DNA from: Idiomarina loihiensis
Lineage (GTDB): Bacteria > Pseudomonadota > Gammaproteobacteria > Enterobacterales > Alteromonadaceae
NCBI RefSeq assembly: GCF_024584785.1
Contig: NZ_CP074112.1
Span: 372,001-436,000 of the forward strand
Reading direction: 5' to 3'
Length of the DNA: 64,000 nt
Made by a program: the position numbers and the translations under genes. The notes under the pieces were generated by a model. The model saw nothing but the letters and a program-made list of their open reading frames with translations, did not search any database and had not been told where the DNA came from. Below, piece by piece: positions 33,716-43,036 of the stretch (within the stretch, counting starts at the first letter, position 1; each line of letters opens with the position of its first letter).

Positions 33716-34750
33716 ATGGATATCACTGAGTTACTCAGCTTTGCTGTTAAACATAAATCGTCAGACTTACATTTGTCAGCAGAGTCACCTCCTATGATAC
33801 GGGTAGATGGTGACGTTCGTAAAATAAATATCCCGGCCTTATCGCACAAGCAAGTGCAAGAGCTGGTGTATGACATTATGAACGACCGCCAGCGTAAAGA
33901 GTACGAACAGAATCTAGAATGTGATTTCTCGTTTGAGGTACCGAGTCTGGCGCGCTTTCGGGTTAACGCATTTGTACAAAACCGTGGTGCTGGCGCCGTC
34001 TTTCGTACTATTCCTAGCGAGGTTCTCACACTGGAACAACTGGGTGCTCCAGAGATCTTTAAAACGATCTCCGATAACCCTCGTGGACTCGTGTTAGTGA
34101 CTGGGCCCACCGGTTCAGGTAAGTCTACGACGCTGGCGGCTATGGTGGATTACATTAATGAAAATAAATTTCATCACATTTTGACCATCGAAGATCCCAT
34201 CGAGTTTGTTCATAAGAACAAACGTAGCTTGGTTAACCAACGTGAAGTGCATCGCGACACCCACAGTTTTAACAACGCATTACGCTCGGCCCTGCGTGAA
34301 GACCCTGATGTGATTTTAGTGGGTGAGATGCGTGATTTAGAAACCATTCGGTTAGCCATGACAGCAGCTGAAACTGGACACTTAGTGTTTGGTACCTTGC
34401 ACACAACCTCGGCCCCAAAAACCATTGACCGGATTGTCGATGTGTTTCCGGGCGATGAGAAACCTATGATTCGCTCCATGTTATCTGAATCACTGCGCGC
34501 CGTGATTTCGCAAACCTTGCTGAAAAAGGTGGGGGGGGGGCGAGTTGCCGCTCATGAGATCATGATTGCGACATCTGCCATCAAGAACTTAATTCGCGAA
34601 GATAAAATTGCACAGATGTATTCGTCCATTCAAACGGGTGCTGCCCATGGCATGCAAACGCTTGACCAGTCGCTGCAAAACTTACTCAACCAAGGCACTG
34701 TAACCCGTGCTGACGCTAAAGCTAAAGCGAATCACAAGGATGCCTTCTAA
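33716..34750 (+). CDS. pilT: Type IV pilus retraction ATPase PilT
   Basis: PilT is the hexameric cytoplasmic ATPase that depolymerises type IV pili and so drives twitching motility and DNA uptake. The N-terminal PAS-like domain includes SSDLHLSAE. Walker A is GPTGSGKST (130-138), the Asp box has EDPIEFVH, Walker B is ILVGEMRD, and the His box has ETGHLVFGTLHT. The AIRNLIRE-equivalent retraction motif reads AIKNLIRE. The length of 344 aa is normal. Codons 272-275 (Val-Gly-Gly-Gly) are written GTG GGG GGG GGG, a run of ten G (separate entry). The stop overlaps the pilU ATG by 1 bp. Confidence 0.97.
   Translation: MDITELLSFAVKHKSSDLHLSAESPPMIRVDGDVRKINIPALSHKQVQELVYDIMNDRQRKEYEQNLECDFSFEVPSLARFRVNAFVQNRGAGAVFRTIPSEVLTLEQLGAPEIFKTISDNPRGLVLVTGPTGSGKSTTLAAMVDYINENKFHHILTIEDPIEFVHKNKRSLVNQREVHRDTHSFNNALRSALREDPDVILVGEMRDLETIRLAMTAAETGHLVFGTLHTTSAPKTIDRIVDVFPGDEKPMIRSMLSESLRAVISQTLLKKVGGGRVAAHEIMIATSAIKNLIREDKIAQMYSSIQTGAAHGMQTLDQSLQNLLNQGTVTRADAKAKANHKDAF
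34531..34540 (+). repeat. G10 homopolymer in the pilT reading frame
   Basis: Ten consecutive G occupy the third base of codon 272 and all of codons 273-275. The protein segment KKVGGGRVAAHE is conserved in PilT, but three GGG codons in a row are an unusual choice in a genome that mostly uses GGT and GGC. Gain or loss of one G would shift the frame and remove the last 70 residues, including the AIKNLIRE motif. Confidence 0.9.
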
Positions 34751-35865
34751 TGTCGGTGTTGGATAAGCTCTTAAAACTCATGGTGGAACGACAAAGTTCA
34801 GATTTGTTTATTTCGGCGGGGTTAGCTCCTAGTGCCAAAATTAATGGTGAGCTGCAGTCGTTAGCAGAACAGAAGTTGAGTGATAATGCGGCCTTAGCCA
34901 TCGTCAAAGAAGCTCTTGGGGAGGATCATTTAGAGCAATTTATTACCCATAAAGAAGCCAATTTCGCGATTTTCCGCGAAGGCATTGGCAGGTTTCGGGT
35001 GAGTGCATTCTGGCAACGCCAAAAAGCCGGCATGGTAGTACGCCGTATTGTTACCGAGATACCTACAGTAGAGCAGCTTAAACTTCCTAGTATTCTAACC
35101 CAACTCATTATGAGTAAGCGCGGTTTGTTGCTAGTGGTAGGGGGCACAGGTACCGGCAAGTCAACCAGTTTGGCGGCTTTGATTGGCTACCGCAACCAGC
35201 ATTCAAAGGGGCATATTCTGACCATTGAAGACCCCGTCGAATTTGTGCATGACCACGCTCAATGCATGGTCACACAGCGTGAGGTGGGGCAGGATACAGA
35301 ATCCTTTGAGGCAGCATTAAAAAGCTCGTTACGGCAAGCTCCCGATGTGATTCTAGTCGGGGAGATACGTTCTCAAGAGACTATGGAATACGCTTTAACC
35401 TTTGCTGAAACAGGTCATTTGTGTGTGGCTACGTTGCACGCTAACAATGCCAACCAAGCGATTGAGCGGATCATGCAACTGGTGCCGAAAGAGAAGATTC
35501 ACAAGCTCATGTTTGATTTATCGCTGAACCTACGTGGTATTGTGGCGCAACAGTTAGTTCCCACTACCGATGGGGGGCGTACTGCAGCCATTGAAATTCT
35601 ACTCAATAGTCCGATCATTGCGGAGAAGATAGCCACCGGTGACATGGGCGAGTTAAAGGAAATCATGGCGCGTTCGCGTGAATTAGGCATGCAAACTTTT
35701 GACCAAGCTCTTTATGATCTCTACAAGGCGGGCCGTATTACATACGATAATGCGATGCGTCATGCAGATGCACCAAATGACTTACGCTTGCGGATCAAAC
35801 TCAGTGGTGAAAATCACGGTGATGATGACAGTTCATTGAAGGGTGTTACCGTTGATCTAGACTGA
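34750..35865 (+). CDS. pilU: PilT-like ATPase PilU
   Basis: PilU is a second retraction ATPase that works with PilT and depends on it. It has SSDLFISAGLAP at the N-terminus, Walker A GGTGTGKST (about 133-141), EDPVEFVHD, ILVGEIRSQET and ETGHLCVATLHANN. The length is 371 aa, with the acidic C-terminal extension typical of PilU (HGDDDSS near the end). The gene overlaps pilT by 1 bp (TAATG), so a frameshift in pilT would also change the translational context of pilU. tsaD follows 63 bp later in the same direction. Confidence 0.95.
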   Translation: MSVLDKLLKLMVERQSSDLFISAGLAPSAKINGELQSLAEQKLSDNAALAIVKEALGEDHLEQFITHKEANFAIFREGIGRFRVSAFWQRQKAGMVVRRIVTEIPTVEQLKLPSILTQLIMSKRGLLLVVGGTGTGKSTSLAALIGYRNQHSKGHILTIEDPVEFVHDHAQCMVTQREVGQDTESFEAALKSSLRQAPDVILVGEIRSQETMEYALTFAETGHLCVATLHANNANQAIERIMQLVPKEKIHKLMFDLSLNLRGIVAQQLVPTTDGGRTAAIEILLNSPIIAEKIATGDMGELKEIMARSRELGMQTFDQALYDLYKAGRITYDNAMRHADAPNDLRLRIKLSGENHGDDDSSLKGVTVDLD

Positions 35866-35928
35866 CATCAGTTAGGCTTTAGGCTAAACTAGGCGCCTTT
35901 GGTTTGTAGTTAAAAAGGATAAGATTAG

Positions 35929-36948
35929 ATGCGCGTGCTAGGTATTGAAACCTCATGTGACGAAACCGGAATCGCCATATACGACACTGAACAAGGTCTG
36001 CTGGCTCATCAACTCTACTCGCAAGTAAAGTTGCATGCTGATTACGGTGGCGTGGTACCAGAACTAGCTTCGCGTGACCATGTAAGAAAAACCCTACCAC
36101 TTGTTCAAGCCGCATTGGCACAAGCAAATTTAACCGCAGCTGATATCGATGGGGTTGCTTATACCGCCGGACCCGGACTCGTGGGTGCATTATTAGTAGG
36201 TTCTTGTATTGGTCGCAGTTTGGCCTATGGTTGGCAGGTACCAGCGGTAGCGGTACATCACATGGAAGGCCATTTACTGGCTCCTATGTTAGAAGAAGAT
36301 GTACCTGAGTTCCCATTTGTTGCTTTATTAGTATCGGGCGGACACACCCAATTAGTTCGGGTTAATGGTATTGGTGACTACCAGCTATTAGGTGAATCCA
36401 TTGATGATGCGGCGGGTGAAGCTTTTGACAAAACAGCCAAATTGATGGGCTTGGACTATCCCGGCGGGCCACGATTAGCAAAACTGGCAACCCAAGGCCG
36501 ACCACAGCAGTATCAATTTCCGCGGCCGATGACAGATCGACCTGGGTTAGATTTTTCATTCAGTGGTTTGAAAACCTTCGCTGCCAATACTATCGCGGCG
36601 TCCGATGGCTCCGAGCAAGCCTTAGCAGATATTGCTCGAGCCTTTCAAGATGCAGTGGTTGACACTCTATTGATCAAATGTCGGCGGGCGTTAGAACAAA
36701 CCCAGCTTAAGCGTTTAGTGGTTGCTGGCGGGGTTAGCGCAAACCAACATTTACGTGAGCAACTGCAGCAATTTGCGCAGCGCATTGGTGGCAAAGTCTA
36801 TTTTCCGCGCGGTGAATTCTGTACTGACAATGGTGCCATGATAGCTTTTGCCGGGGCACAGCGCCTGATGGCTGGCGAGCACGCAGATATTGCCATCAAG
36901 ACCTTTCCACGCTGGCCATTAGAGCAACTTACGGCCATCACTCGCTAA
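35929..36948 (+). CDS. tsaD: tRNA N6-adenosine threonylcarbamoyltransferase TsaD
   Basis: TsaD transfers the threonylcarbamoyl group to A37 of ANN-decoding tRNAs, with TsaB and TsaE (not in this window). It has the ASKHA fold with IETSCDETG at the start. The metal ligands are H111 and H115 in [21 protein letters not shown] follows, and the Kae1/TsaD C-terminal [11 protein letters not shown] closes the protein. The length is 339 aa (E. coli 337). In many gammaproteobacteria tsaD is divergent from rpsU; here it follows pilU instead. Its stop abuts the convergent plsY stop with no gap (TAATTA). Confidence 0.97.
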   Translation: MRVLGIETSCDETGIAIYDTEQGLLAHQLYSQVKLHADYGGVVPELASRDHVRKTLPLVQAALAQANLTAADIDGVAYTAGPGLVGALLVGSCIGRSLAYGWQVPAVAVHHMEGHLLAPMLEEDVPEFPFVALLVSGGHTQLVRVNGIGDYQLLGESIDDAAGEAFDKTAKLMGLDYPGGPRLAKLATQGRPQQYQFPRPMTDRPGLDFSFSGLKTFAANTIAASDGSEQALADIARAFQDAVVDTLLIKCRRALEQTQLKRLVVAGGVSANQHLREQLQQFAQRIGGKVYFPRGEFCTDNGAMIAFAGAQRLMAGEHADIAIKTFPRWPLEQLTAITR

Positions 36949-37581
36949 TTAAGATCGGTCGTTGTTGACCTCAGCGTTGTCATCAGGTGGCTGTTGTGGC
37001 CGCCTAATGCGACGCTCTTCGCCACTTCTAATACGCATAATATTGGATTGATGCCGCCATAGTATCAACAGCGAAATCATAATGACCGGTACTGTGTATT
37101 GTGGCTTGATAAAATAAGCAAAGAACGGCGCTAGGCTCACGGTGACGAGTGCCGCCACAGATGATACCCGGCTAATTCGAAACACCAAAATCCAGGTGGC
37201 AATCAGCAAGAGAGCCATTTCCCAAGCAACGGGAAACATCGCACCAAGAGCGGTAGCTACGGCTTTACCCCCGCGAAAGTGAAAGTACAACGGAAAGATA
37301 TGGCCCAAGCAAGCGGCTACTGCAATAAGCCCCAGAAAAAAGGGCTCAATGCCGAGAAAATAAGAACCCCAGACCGGGATCATGCCTTTGAGCACATCAA
37401 ACCACAGTGTTAATACTGCGGGTAATTTGCCCCCGATTCGATAAACATTAGTAGCGCCGGGATTATGGGAGCCGGCAGTGCGAGGGTCTGGTAAGCCGAA
37501 CACGCGACATACCAAGACGGCACTACTGATAGAGCCGAATAAGTAAGCTGATAATATCGCCAGTACAATTAATGCACCCAT
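36949..37581 (-). CDS. plsY: Glycerol-3-phosphate acyltransferase PlsY
   Basis: An inner-membrane enzyme that acylates glycerol 3-phosphate from acyl-phosphate, the first step of phospholipid synthesis. It has about five membrane segments. The three cytosolic/periplasmic motifs are visible: SHNPGATNVYRIGG (active site 1), GHIFPLYFHFRGGKAVATALG (motif 2, written in parts in the protein) and the third region near SLLILWRHQSNI. The length is 210 aa with a polar C-terminal tail rich in Arg, Gln and Asp. It is divergent from folB, as in E. coli. PlsC, which adds the second acyl chain, is at 61094. Confidence 0.95.
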   Translation of the reverse strand: MGALIVLAILSAYLFGSISSAVLVCRVFGLPDPRTAGSHNPGATNVYRIGGKLPAVLTLWFDVLKGMIPVWGSYFLGIEPFFLGLIAVAACLGHIFPLYFHFRGGKAVATALGAMFPVAWEMALLLIATWILVFRISRVSSVAALVTVSLAPFFAYFIKPQYTVPVIMISLLILWRHQSNIMRIRSGEERRIRRPQQPPDDNAEVNNDRS

Positions 37582-37677
37582 GGTGATTTTTTTCCGGTCC
37601 GCTTTCCGTTACTATGCAAAGCCCATAGCATAAGCGCTTTACGCTTAAATTTCTATCAGTTACTGGTATGACAAATC

Positions 37678-38031
37678 ATGGATAAAGTATTCGTAGAAGG
37701 GTTGGTGGTTGATGCCTACATAGGAGTGTACGATTGGGAGCATGAAAGCACCCAGCCGTTGGTCTTAGATTTAACTATGGCATGGGATAATGCCAAGGCC
37801 GCACGCTCTGAAGATTTGGCCGATGCACTTGATTACGACAGCTTGAGTAAAGCTGTTACTGCGCTCATTCAGCAGCGCCCCAGAGCTCTGATTGAAACCG
37901 TTGCAGAAGAGGTGGCTGAGCTTATTTTAACGCATTTCAAGGTGCCGCAAGTGACAGTAAAAGTAGGCAAGCCTCAAGCGGTTAAAGCTGCTCGCCAAAC
38001 TGCCGTAGAGATCACTCGGAAGGCTTCGTGA
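37678..38031 (+). CDS. folB: Dihydroneopterin aldolase FolB
   Basis: FolB splits dihydroneopterin to 6-hydroxymethyl-dihydropterin in folate synthesis and can also epimerise it. The 117-aa protein has the family start MDKVFVEGLVVDAYIGVYDWEH with the substrate-binding glutamate, DYDSLSKAV, and LIETVAEEVAELIL with the binding glutamate. The catalytic lysine region is KVGKPQAV. It overlaps folK by 4 bp, so product and next enzyme are made together. Confidence 0.96.
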   Translation: MDKVFVEGLVVDAYIGVYDWEHESTQPLVLDLTMAWDNAKAARSEDLADALDYDSLSKAVTALIQQRPRALIETVAEEVAELILTHFKVPQVTVKVGKPQAVKAARQTAVEITRKAS

Positions 38032-38576
38032 GTAGAGTTTTATTAGGTATAGGTAGTAACAAGCAACGGCATCAGCATATTCAGGCTGGGGTGCTGGCGC
38101 TGTATCAACATTTTGCATCAGCAACGACGCCGATGCGAATCTCACGAGTATTTGAAAGTGCTGCAGTGGGTTTTGTGGGGCAGCCTTTTTTTAACTTAGT
38201 TGCAGAAGTTCAGACCCAGTTATCAGTAGCTGAGGTAAATCAAATCTGCAAAGAGATTGAACAGCAGTTTGGCCACAGCGCGGCAGCACCTAAATACAGT
38301 CCACGAACCTTAGATATTGATATGCTGTTGTTTGATGACCTGATAAGTCGAGAGCCAGTGCAACTGCCACGCGATGAGATTTTACATAATGCTTTTGTAC
38401 TCTGGCCTTTAGCTGAATTGGTAGGCTCCTTGCCACATCCATGTACTGGTTTAACTTTTACTCAACATTGGCAACAATACAGTAGCTCTCAACAGTTACA
38501 ACCTATATCATTTGACTTTGAGCAACTGCCTCATTTGTATCAGGTGACGCCATCAACCCTGATCACCAATAATTAA
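38028..38576 (+). CDS. folK: 6-hydroxymethyl-7,8-dihydropterin pyrophosphokinase FolK
   Basis: FolK transfers pyrophosphate from ATP to hydroxymethyl-dihydropterin, the product of FolB. Motifs are LLGIGSNKQRHQHI at the start, GQPFFNLV, and PRTLDIDMLLFDD with the two magnesium-binding aspartates. HNAFVLWPLAEL follows. The length is 182 aa, a little longer than E. coli FolK (159). The start is a GTG inside the folB stop (4-bp overlap), showing translational coupling. uppP follows 24 bp later with a GTG start. Confidence 0.95.
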   Translation: MSRVLLGIGSNKQRHQHIQAGVLALYQHFASATTPMRISRVFESAAVGFVGQPFFNLVAEVQTQLSVAEVNQICKEIEQQFGHSAAAPKYSPRTLDIDMLLFDDLISREPVQLPRDEILHNAFVLWPLAELVGSLPHPCTGLTFTQHWQQYSSSQQLQPISFDFEQLPHLYQVTPSTLITNN

Positions 38577-38600
38577 GCTATTAGCAAGGAACTAATCCCA

Positions 38601-39395
38601 GTGGATATTATTGAAGCTATTATTCTGGCCCTGGTTCAGGGGCTAACTGAATTTCTTCCGATTTCTAGTTCAGCGCACCTGATTTTGCCTTCGCAAGTTT
38701 TCGGTTGGCAAGATCAAGGTTTAGCCTTTGACGTTGCCGTGCATGTGGGAACCTTGCTGGCGGTCATCTTGTATTTTCGTCAAGAAGTAGGTCAGCTCCT
38801 GGTGGGCTGGGTAAATAGCATGCGTGGTCAACACAACGAACACAGCAGATTGGCGTGGTTAATTATTTGGGCCACTATTCCAGCTGGGTTGGCTGGCTTA
38901 CTGGGGGGGGATTTAATTGAGAACTTTGCCCGTTCAGCGCTCGTGATTGCCACCACCACTATCCTGTTTGGTTTACTGTTATGGTACGCCGATGTGAAAG
39001 CTAGCGAGCGCCAAGGGTTAGCCGGATTGACCTTGAAACAAGCTATTTTAGTTGGTTTGGCTCAAGCATTAGCGCTTATTCCAGGTACCTCACGTTCCGG
39101 TATAACCATGACCGCAGGTATGCTGATTGGCCTAACCAAAACCGATGCTGCGCGTTTTTCGTTTTTGTTATCCATTCCTGTCATTATTATGGCGGGTGGC
39201 TACCAAGGCTTGAAATTAGTGCAACAACCCGCAGCGGTTGATTGGTTAGCCGTATTGACCGGGGTCGGGGTATCTTTTGTCGCGGCTTATTTCTGTATCC
39301 ATTTCTTTTTACAGATCATTAGCCGTATGGGGATGCTGCCCTTTGTGCTTTACCGCCTAGCGTTGGGTATTATTTTGCTGCTATTTTTTATTTAA
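38601..39395 (+). CDS. uppP: Undecaprenyl-diphosphatase UppP (BacA)
   Basis: This integral membrane phosphatase recycles undecaprenyl diphosphate to the monophosphate carrier for peptidoglycan and other glycans; excess gives bacitracin resistance. The active-site block is [15 protein letters not shown] (glutamates and serines near residues 14-28), and the second block is [10 protein letters not shown]. There are about eight membrane segments in 264 aa. The start is GTG with AAGGAA upstream. A run of eight G (38903-38910) falls in the Leu-Gly-Gly-Asp codons. It converges on cca with 12 bp between stops. Confidence 0.96.
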   Translation: MDIIEAIILALVQGLTEFLPISSSAHLILPSQVFGWQDQGLAFDVAVHVGTLLAVILYFRQEVGQLLVGWVNSMRGQHNEHSRLAWLIIWATIPAGLAGLLGGDLIENFARSALVIATTTILFGLLLWYADVKASERQGLAGLTLKQAILVGLAQALALIPGTSRSGITMTAGMLIGLTKTDAARFSFLLSIPVIIMAGGYQGLKLVQQPAAVDWLAVLTGVGVSFVAAYFCIHFFLQIISRMGMLPFVLYRLALGIILLLFFI

Positions 39396-39407
39396 CAGTA
39401 GATAACG

Positions 39408-40523
39408 TTATCCGCTGGCGAGCTGCCATTCGTTGATCACCTTCGCGTGGCGAGCTGATTGTAGCGCTGCTCCAATTTGAGGGCCTTGTAAAGCTTGGCC
39501 CTGAGCTTTGGCCGCGGCAATCACAGCAGCTGCGGATAACTTTTGAGCAGCCTCGAAACTGCGCTGAAAAGCTGCCAAGACGGGTTCCTTAATTCCGACA
39601 CATTGCCACACCTTGAGCAGGTTAGTAAGCTGTTCGGGTTGCCGCCATAAATCAAACTGTCCCATGTAAGCGAAAGCCGCGTCGGCATTCCAAGTCGAGC
39701 TAGCACTGAGTTGCGCGCGACACAACTTGAGCGCCAGTTGACGATAGCTATTGGGAACCTTCAAGCGTTCACACAACTGCTGCGCTCGTTCAGGGTTCAG
39801 CGGATACAGGCTTAGGCAAAAGGCGATGAGAGGATCTGGGGTATCCAACTGACTCAAATAATGACGAGTTAACTTGATAATTGAAGCTGGTTGCAACTCG
39901 CTGAACCAAGGAGTTAAGGCGTGGGCATCGCTTAAGACCTGCCAGAATACCGCGGGGGTTGCACTGCTGAGTGCTTTTTCAGTTTCGCGCCAAACTCGCT
40001 CAGCACTTAAAGTTGCAAGTTCACCTTGGTCGGCTATGGTTCGCATTAACGCCATAGTTTCAGGAGCAACGGTAAAGCCATCAGCAGCAAAGCGAGCGGC
40101 AAAGCGCGCCACCCGTAATACCCGTAACGGATCTTCGACAAAGGCTGGAGAGACATGACGCAGTACCCGTTGCTGTAAATCTGCACGACCATGATAGGGA
40201 TCAATCAACTCCCCGGAGTCACTTTGCGCTATGGCATTAATGGTCAGATCGCGGCGCATAAGATCTTGCTCCAAAGTCACCGACGGATCAGCTGCGATAG
40301 CGAAGCCTGTGTAGCCTTGGCCAGTTTTGCGTTCGGTTCTTGCAAGGGCATATTCGGCCTGCGTTTGCGGATGCAAAAATACTGGAAAGTCTTTGCCTAC
40401 TTGGCGATAGCCTAAAGCCAGCATTTGTTGAGGAGTAGCACCAACTACCACATAATCACGTTCATGCACGGGCTTACCGAGTAACCTATCGCGCACGGCA
40501 CCACCTACCAAATATATGTTCAT
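39408..40523 (-). CDS. cca: CCA tRNA nucleotidyltransferase without HD domain
   Basis: The enzyme adds or repairs the 3' CCA end of tRNA without a nucleic acid template. The class II motifs are clear: [12 protein letters not shown] at the N-terminus, RDYVVVG with the catalytic acid residues, [25 protein letters not shown] and [11 protein letters not shown]. With the ATG at 40523 it has 371 aa; the longer frame (to 40631) adds residues unlike the family. E. coli Cca (412 aa) has a C-terminal HD phosphohydrolase domain. I see no HD motif here, so the phosphatase/phosphodiesterase activities are probably absent. The place after uppP is conserved. Confidence 0.93.
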   Translation of the reverse strand: MNIYLVGGAVRDRLLGKPVHERDYVVVGATPQQMLALGYRQVGKDFPVFLHPQTQAEYALARTERKTGQGYTGFAIAADPSVTLEQDLMRRDLTINAIAQSDSGELIDPYHGRADLQQRVLRHVSPAFVEDPLRVLRVARFAARFAADGFTVAPETMALMRTIADQGELATLSAERVWRETEKALSSATPAVFWQVLSDAHALTPWFSELQPASIIKLTRHYLSQLDTPDPLIAFCLSLYPLNPERAQQLCERLKVPNSYRQLALKLCRAQLSASSTWNADAAFAYMGQFDLWRQPEQLTNLLKVWQCVGIKEPVLAAFQRSFEAAQKLSAAAVIAAAKAQGQALQGPQIGAALQSARHAKVINEWQLASG

Positions 40524-40699
40524 GCCATACTCCCTTAATATTCTCGGTGCATCATCGCTAATCACTGGCAGTGATGCAAGTGAGTGGTTACACTGTAGCC
40601 ATGCTCGACGCAAAACCTTACTTACAACCATCTAATTATAACAATAAGCGCAGCCGGTACGCCTTGGCTACCTTGATTTAATATAGTGATACAGACAGC

Positions 40700-42208
40700 A
40701 TGTATTTGAATTATTTTGGTTTACACACAGAGCCCTTTTCGATCGCTCCAGATCCACAGTTTCTCTATTTGAGTGAGCGTCACCAAGAGGCGCTAGCGCA
40801 TTTAAGTTATGGATTATCAGGTAGCGGTGGATTTATCTTACTCACAGGTGAAGTTGGTACCGGCAAGACGACGGTGTCACGTGCCCTGTTAGAACAATTA
40901 CCAGAGCACACACAAACGGCATTTATTCTGAATCCGATGCTGAATTCACACGAGTTACTAGCTACGTTATGTGATGAGTTTGGGTTGCAATCAGCTGCTC
41001 AGCCAAAAAGCCGCAAAGACTCAGCATCCGGCCCATTAACGGACAAACAACTGACAGACTTGTTGAGTAAGTTTCTCCTGAGTGCACATCAAGCGGGTCA
41101 GCAATGTGTGGTGCTGATTGATGAAGCCCAACACCTACAACCCCAAGTATTAGAGCAACTGCGTTTATTAACCAATCTTGAAACCAATCAGCAGAAGCTA
41201 TTGCGAGTTATTTTAATTGGTCAGCCTGAATTGCAAGATCTGCTGCGCCGTCGCGAGTTACGCCAGCTAGCACAGCGGATAACGGCTCGTTATCACTTAT
41301 TACCATTACAATTAGCTGATACCGAACGCTATATTAATTACCGCTTGCAAGTTGCCGGAGCACAGCGCGGATTGTTTGAGCGCGCAGCGATACAGCGGGT
41401 TCATCAAGCAAGCGAAGGGATCCCTCGACGGCTGAATCTACTTTGTGATAGGGCGTTACTCGCTGCCTATAACGATCAAACGCAAACGGTGACGGTAAAA
41501 CATATTAAGCAGGCCGTGCTGGAATTGGATGGGGCGCCTGCAGCCACAACCAATTCTCGTAAGTGGTGGATATTGCCGGCAGCAGCAATTCTTGGTGGCG
41601 TTAGTGCTTGGCTGGCATTGTATTTAATGAACCAAGTGAACACCCGAGTGAGCACAGATGGCTTAGCAGCGACTCCCATAGAGAGCACCATGGAAGTATC
41701 AGCGCCAAGTGTGTCGACACCCGCTGATTCTGCCGCTGTTCCAGCGATTGTGGCATTAACTCAGGTCTGGCAATTACCAGCACCACCAACAGAAGCAGCC
41801 GTGTGTAACTGGGTGGAGCAGTTCCAACTGATGTGTGTTACCGGTACCGCACGTATGGACCAACTGAAACAATTAAGTTGGCCATTATTGCTGCAGTTAG
41901 ATGCTGGTCAGCACCAGTTTGTTGGCAGTATGGCAACCCAACCAGAAGCCGGCTGGAATGGTCGTTTTGTTGCCTTTATTCCGCAGCCACCGGGCTATGC
42001 TGATGAAGACTCGAGCCTGTACCAGCAATGGTTAGCGCAACAACTAAAAGAGTCTGGTAGTGCTGGTGTACAACCGCTGGTGCATCAGTTACGCCAGGTT
42101 CAAATGGCAGCAGGCTTGCCGGTTACGGGCGCGTTGGATGGTATCACTCTGGCTTGGTTAGCGGCGAACAGTCGGCTAGGCGGCCCGCGATTGCAAGAGG
42201 AGCAATAA
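40700..42208 (+). CDS. gspA: GspA/ExeA-type AAA ATPase of type II secretion
   Basis: A 502-aa inner-membrane protein. The N-terminal cytosolic AAA domain has the family start MYLNYFGLHTEPFSIAPDP, Walker A GEVGTGKTT (50-58) and Walker B VVLIDEAQHL. One membrane segment follows at about residues 288-308. The periplasmic part ends in a peptidoglycan-binding-like repeat (about 440-495, VRQVQMAAGLPVTGALDG region). In Aeromonas ExeA with ExeB binds peptidoglycan and helps the secretin GspD assemble across the wall. gspB begins at the base after the gspA stop. No other gsp gene is in the window. MshM-like pilus ATPases are similar; the GspB partner favours GspA. Confidence 0.88.
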   Translation: MYLNYFGLHTEPFSIAPDPQFLYLSERHQEALAHLSYGLSGSGGFILLTGEVGTGKTTVSRALLEQLPEHTQTAFILNPMLNSHELLATLCDEFGLQSAAQPKSRKDSASGPLTDKQLTDLLSKFLLSAHQAGQQCVVLIDEAQHLQPQVLEQLRLLTNLETNQQKLLRVILIGQPELQDLLRRRELRQLAQRITARYHLLPLQLADTERYINYRLQVAGAQRGLFERAAIQRVHQASEGIPRRLNLLCDRALLAAYNDQTQTVTVKHIKQAVLELDGAPAATTNSRKWWILPAAAILGGVSAWLALYLMNQVNTRVSTDGLAATPIESTMEVSAPSVSTPADSAAVPAIVALTQVWQLPAPPTEAAVCNWVEQFQLMCVTGTARMDQLKQLSWPLLLQLDAGQHQFVGSMATQPEAGWNGRFVAFIPQPPGYADEDSSLYQQWLAQQLKESGSAGVQPLVHQLRQVQMAAGLPVTGALDGITLAWLAANSRLGGPRLQEEQ

Positions 42209-42961
42209 ATGTCTTCAGTATTAAAAGCATTGCAGCGCCAGTCATCGCCACTGGTGCCTCAACCCAATCCCATTTGGTTAGCTAGTGCTACTCAGCCTCG
42301 AGGACCTTATACAGGCCTAGTTGCAGTAGTCTTGGCGCTGCTGCTGTTTGTATTAAGTGCAGCTGCAGTTTGGTGGTGGTTACAGGATAATCAGGCACCT
42401 ACGCAAGAAACATCAGCGCTGACGCCAATCCCCAGCTTAAACCAAGCAGCAACGCCGCCAGCAACGCCAGCGTATCGATTAGGCGAACCTTCGGCTATAC
42501 GCGTTCCGGTTTGGCCAGAGCCAGTTGCAGTCACAACAGCCGAGCCAGCAACAGTAGCTGAAACCGCTGAAGCAACTGCGCTCATAACAGCTAACGAGGC
42601 TAAAGAAAAGGTGATTTCACAAGGGCAAGGATTGGATTTAAACGCGGTATCTCCCGAATTGCTGGCGGCCTTTGAAGATGCCTTAGCAAGTGGAGAGAAT
42701 TCGGCGCAACAAAGTGTCGTTCCTACCATTTACGATTTAAACCTGAGTATGCAACGGCAAATTGGCAGTTTTAGTTACGATAGTCATCAATATTCATCTG
42801 ATGCCACCGCACGCTGGATTGTTCTCGATGGGCGACGGCTCTTTGAAGGAGATAGCTTTGGTGCGGTGACGATTCTAAAAATTTCACCAGCTCATGTGGT
42901 GATGTCAATGAACCAACAGGCTTTTCAGTTACCAGCCTTAGAAGACTGGACAAGACCCTAG
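42209..42961 (+). CDS. gspB: GspB/ExeB-type general secretion protein
   Basis: A 250-aa bitopic inner-membrane protein. It has a short cytosolic N-terminus (SSVLKALQRQ, common to GspB), a membrane helix at about 36-58 and a long Ala/Pro/Thr/Glu-rich periplasmic linker. A C-terminal GspB domain (about 170-248, IYDLNLSMQRQIGSFSYDSH and RWIVLDGRRLFEGDSFG) ends the protein. It partners GspA in placing the type II secretin. Its ATG directly follows the gspA stop, and the ribosome binding site GAGGAG lies in the last gspA codons, so translation is coupled. The linker explains the low-complexity sequence at 42420-42620. Confidence 0.87.
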   Translation: MSSVLKALQRQSSPLVPQPNPIWLASATQPRGPYTGLVAVVLALLLFVLSAAAVWWWLQDNQAPTQETSALTPIPSLNQAATPPATPAYRLGEPSAIRVPVWPEPVAVTTAEPATVAETAEATALITANEAKEKVISQGQGLDLNAVSPELLAAFEDALASGENSAQQSVVPTIYDLNLSMQRQIGSFSYDSHQYSSDATARWIVLDGRRLFEGDSFGAVTILKISPAHVVMSMNQQAFQLPALEDWTRP

Positions 42962-43036
42962 GAGATCTGATATTAAAACACCTGTTTAAATTCGTTGTTT
43001 GATTTTTTCTGCCAACTGATTGAGAGAGGTGTGGTC

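Noticed and set aside
38903-38910. Run of eight G in uppP as a second phase-variation tract
   Set aside because: Eight G is about what chance allows in a window this size on both strands, and loss of UppP would be costly. Only the G10 in pilT stands out.
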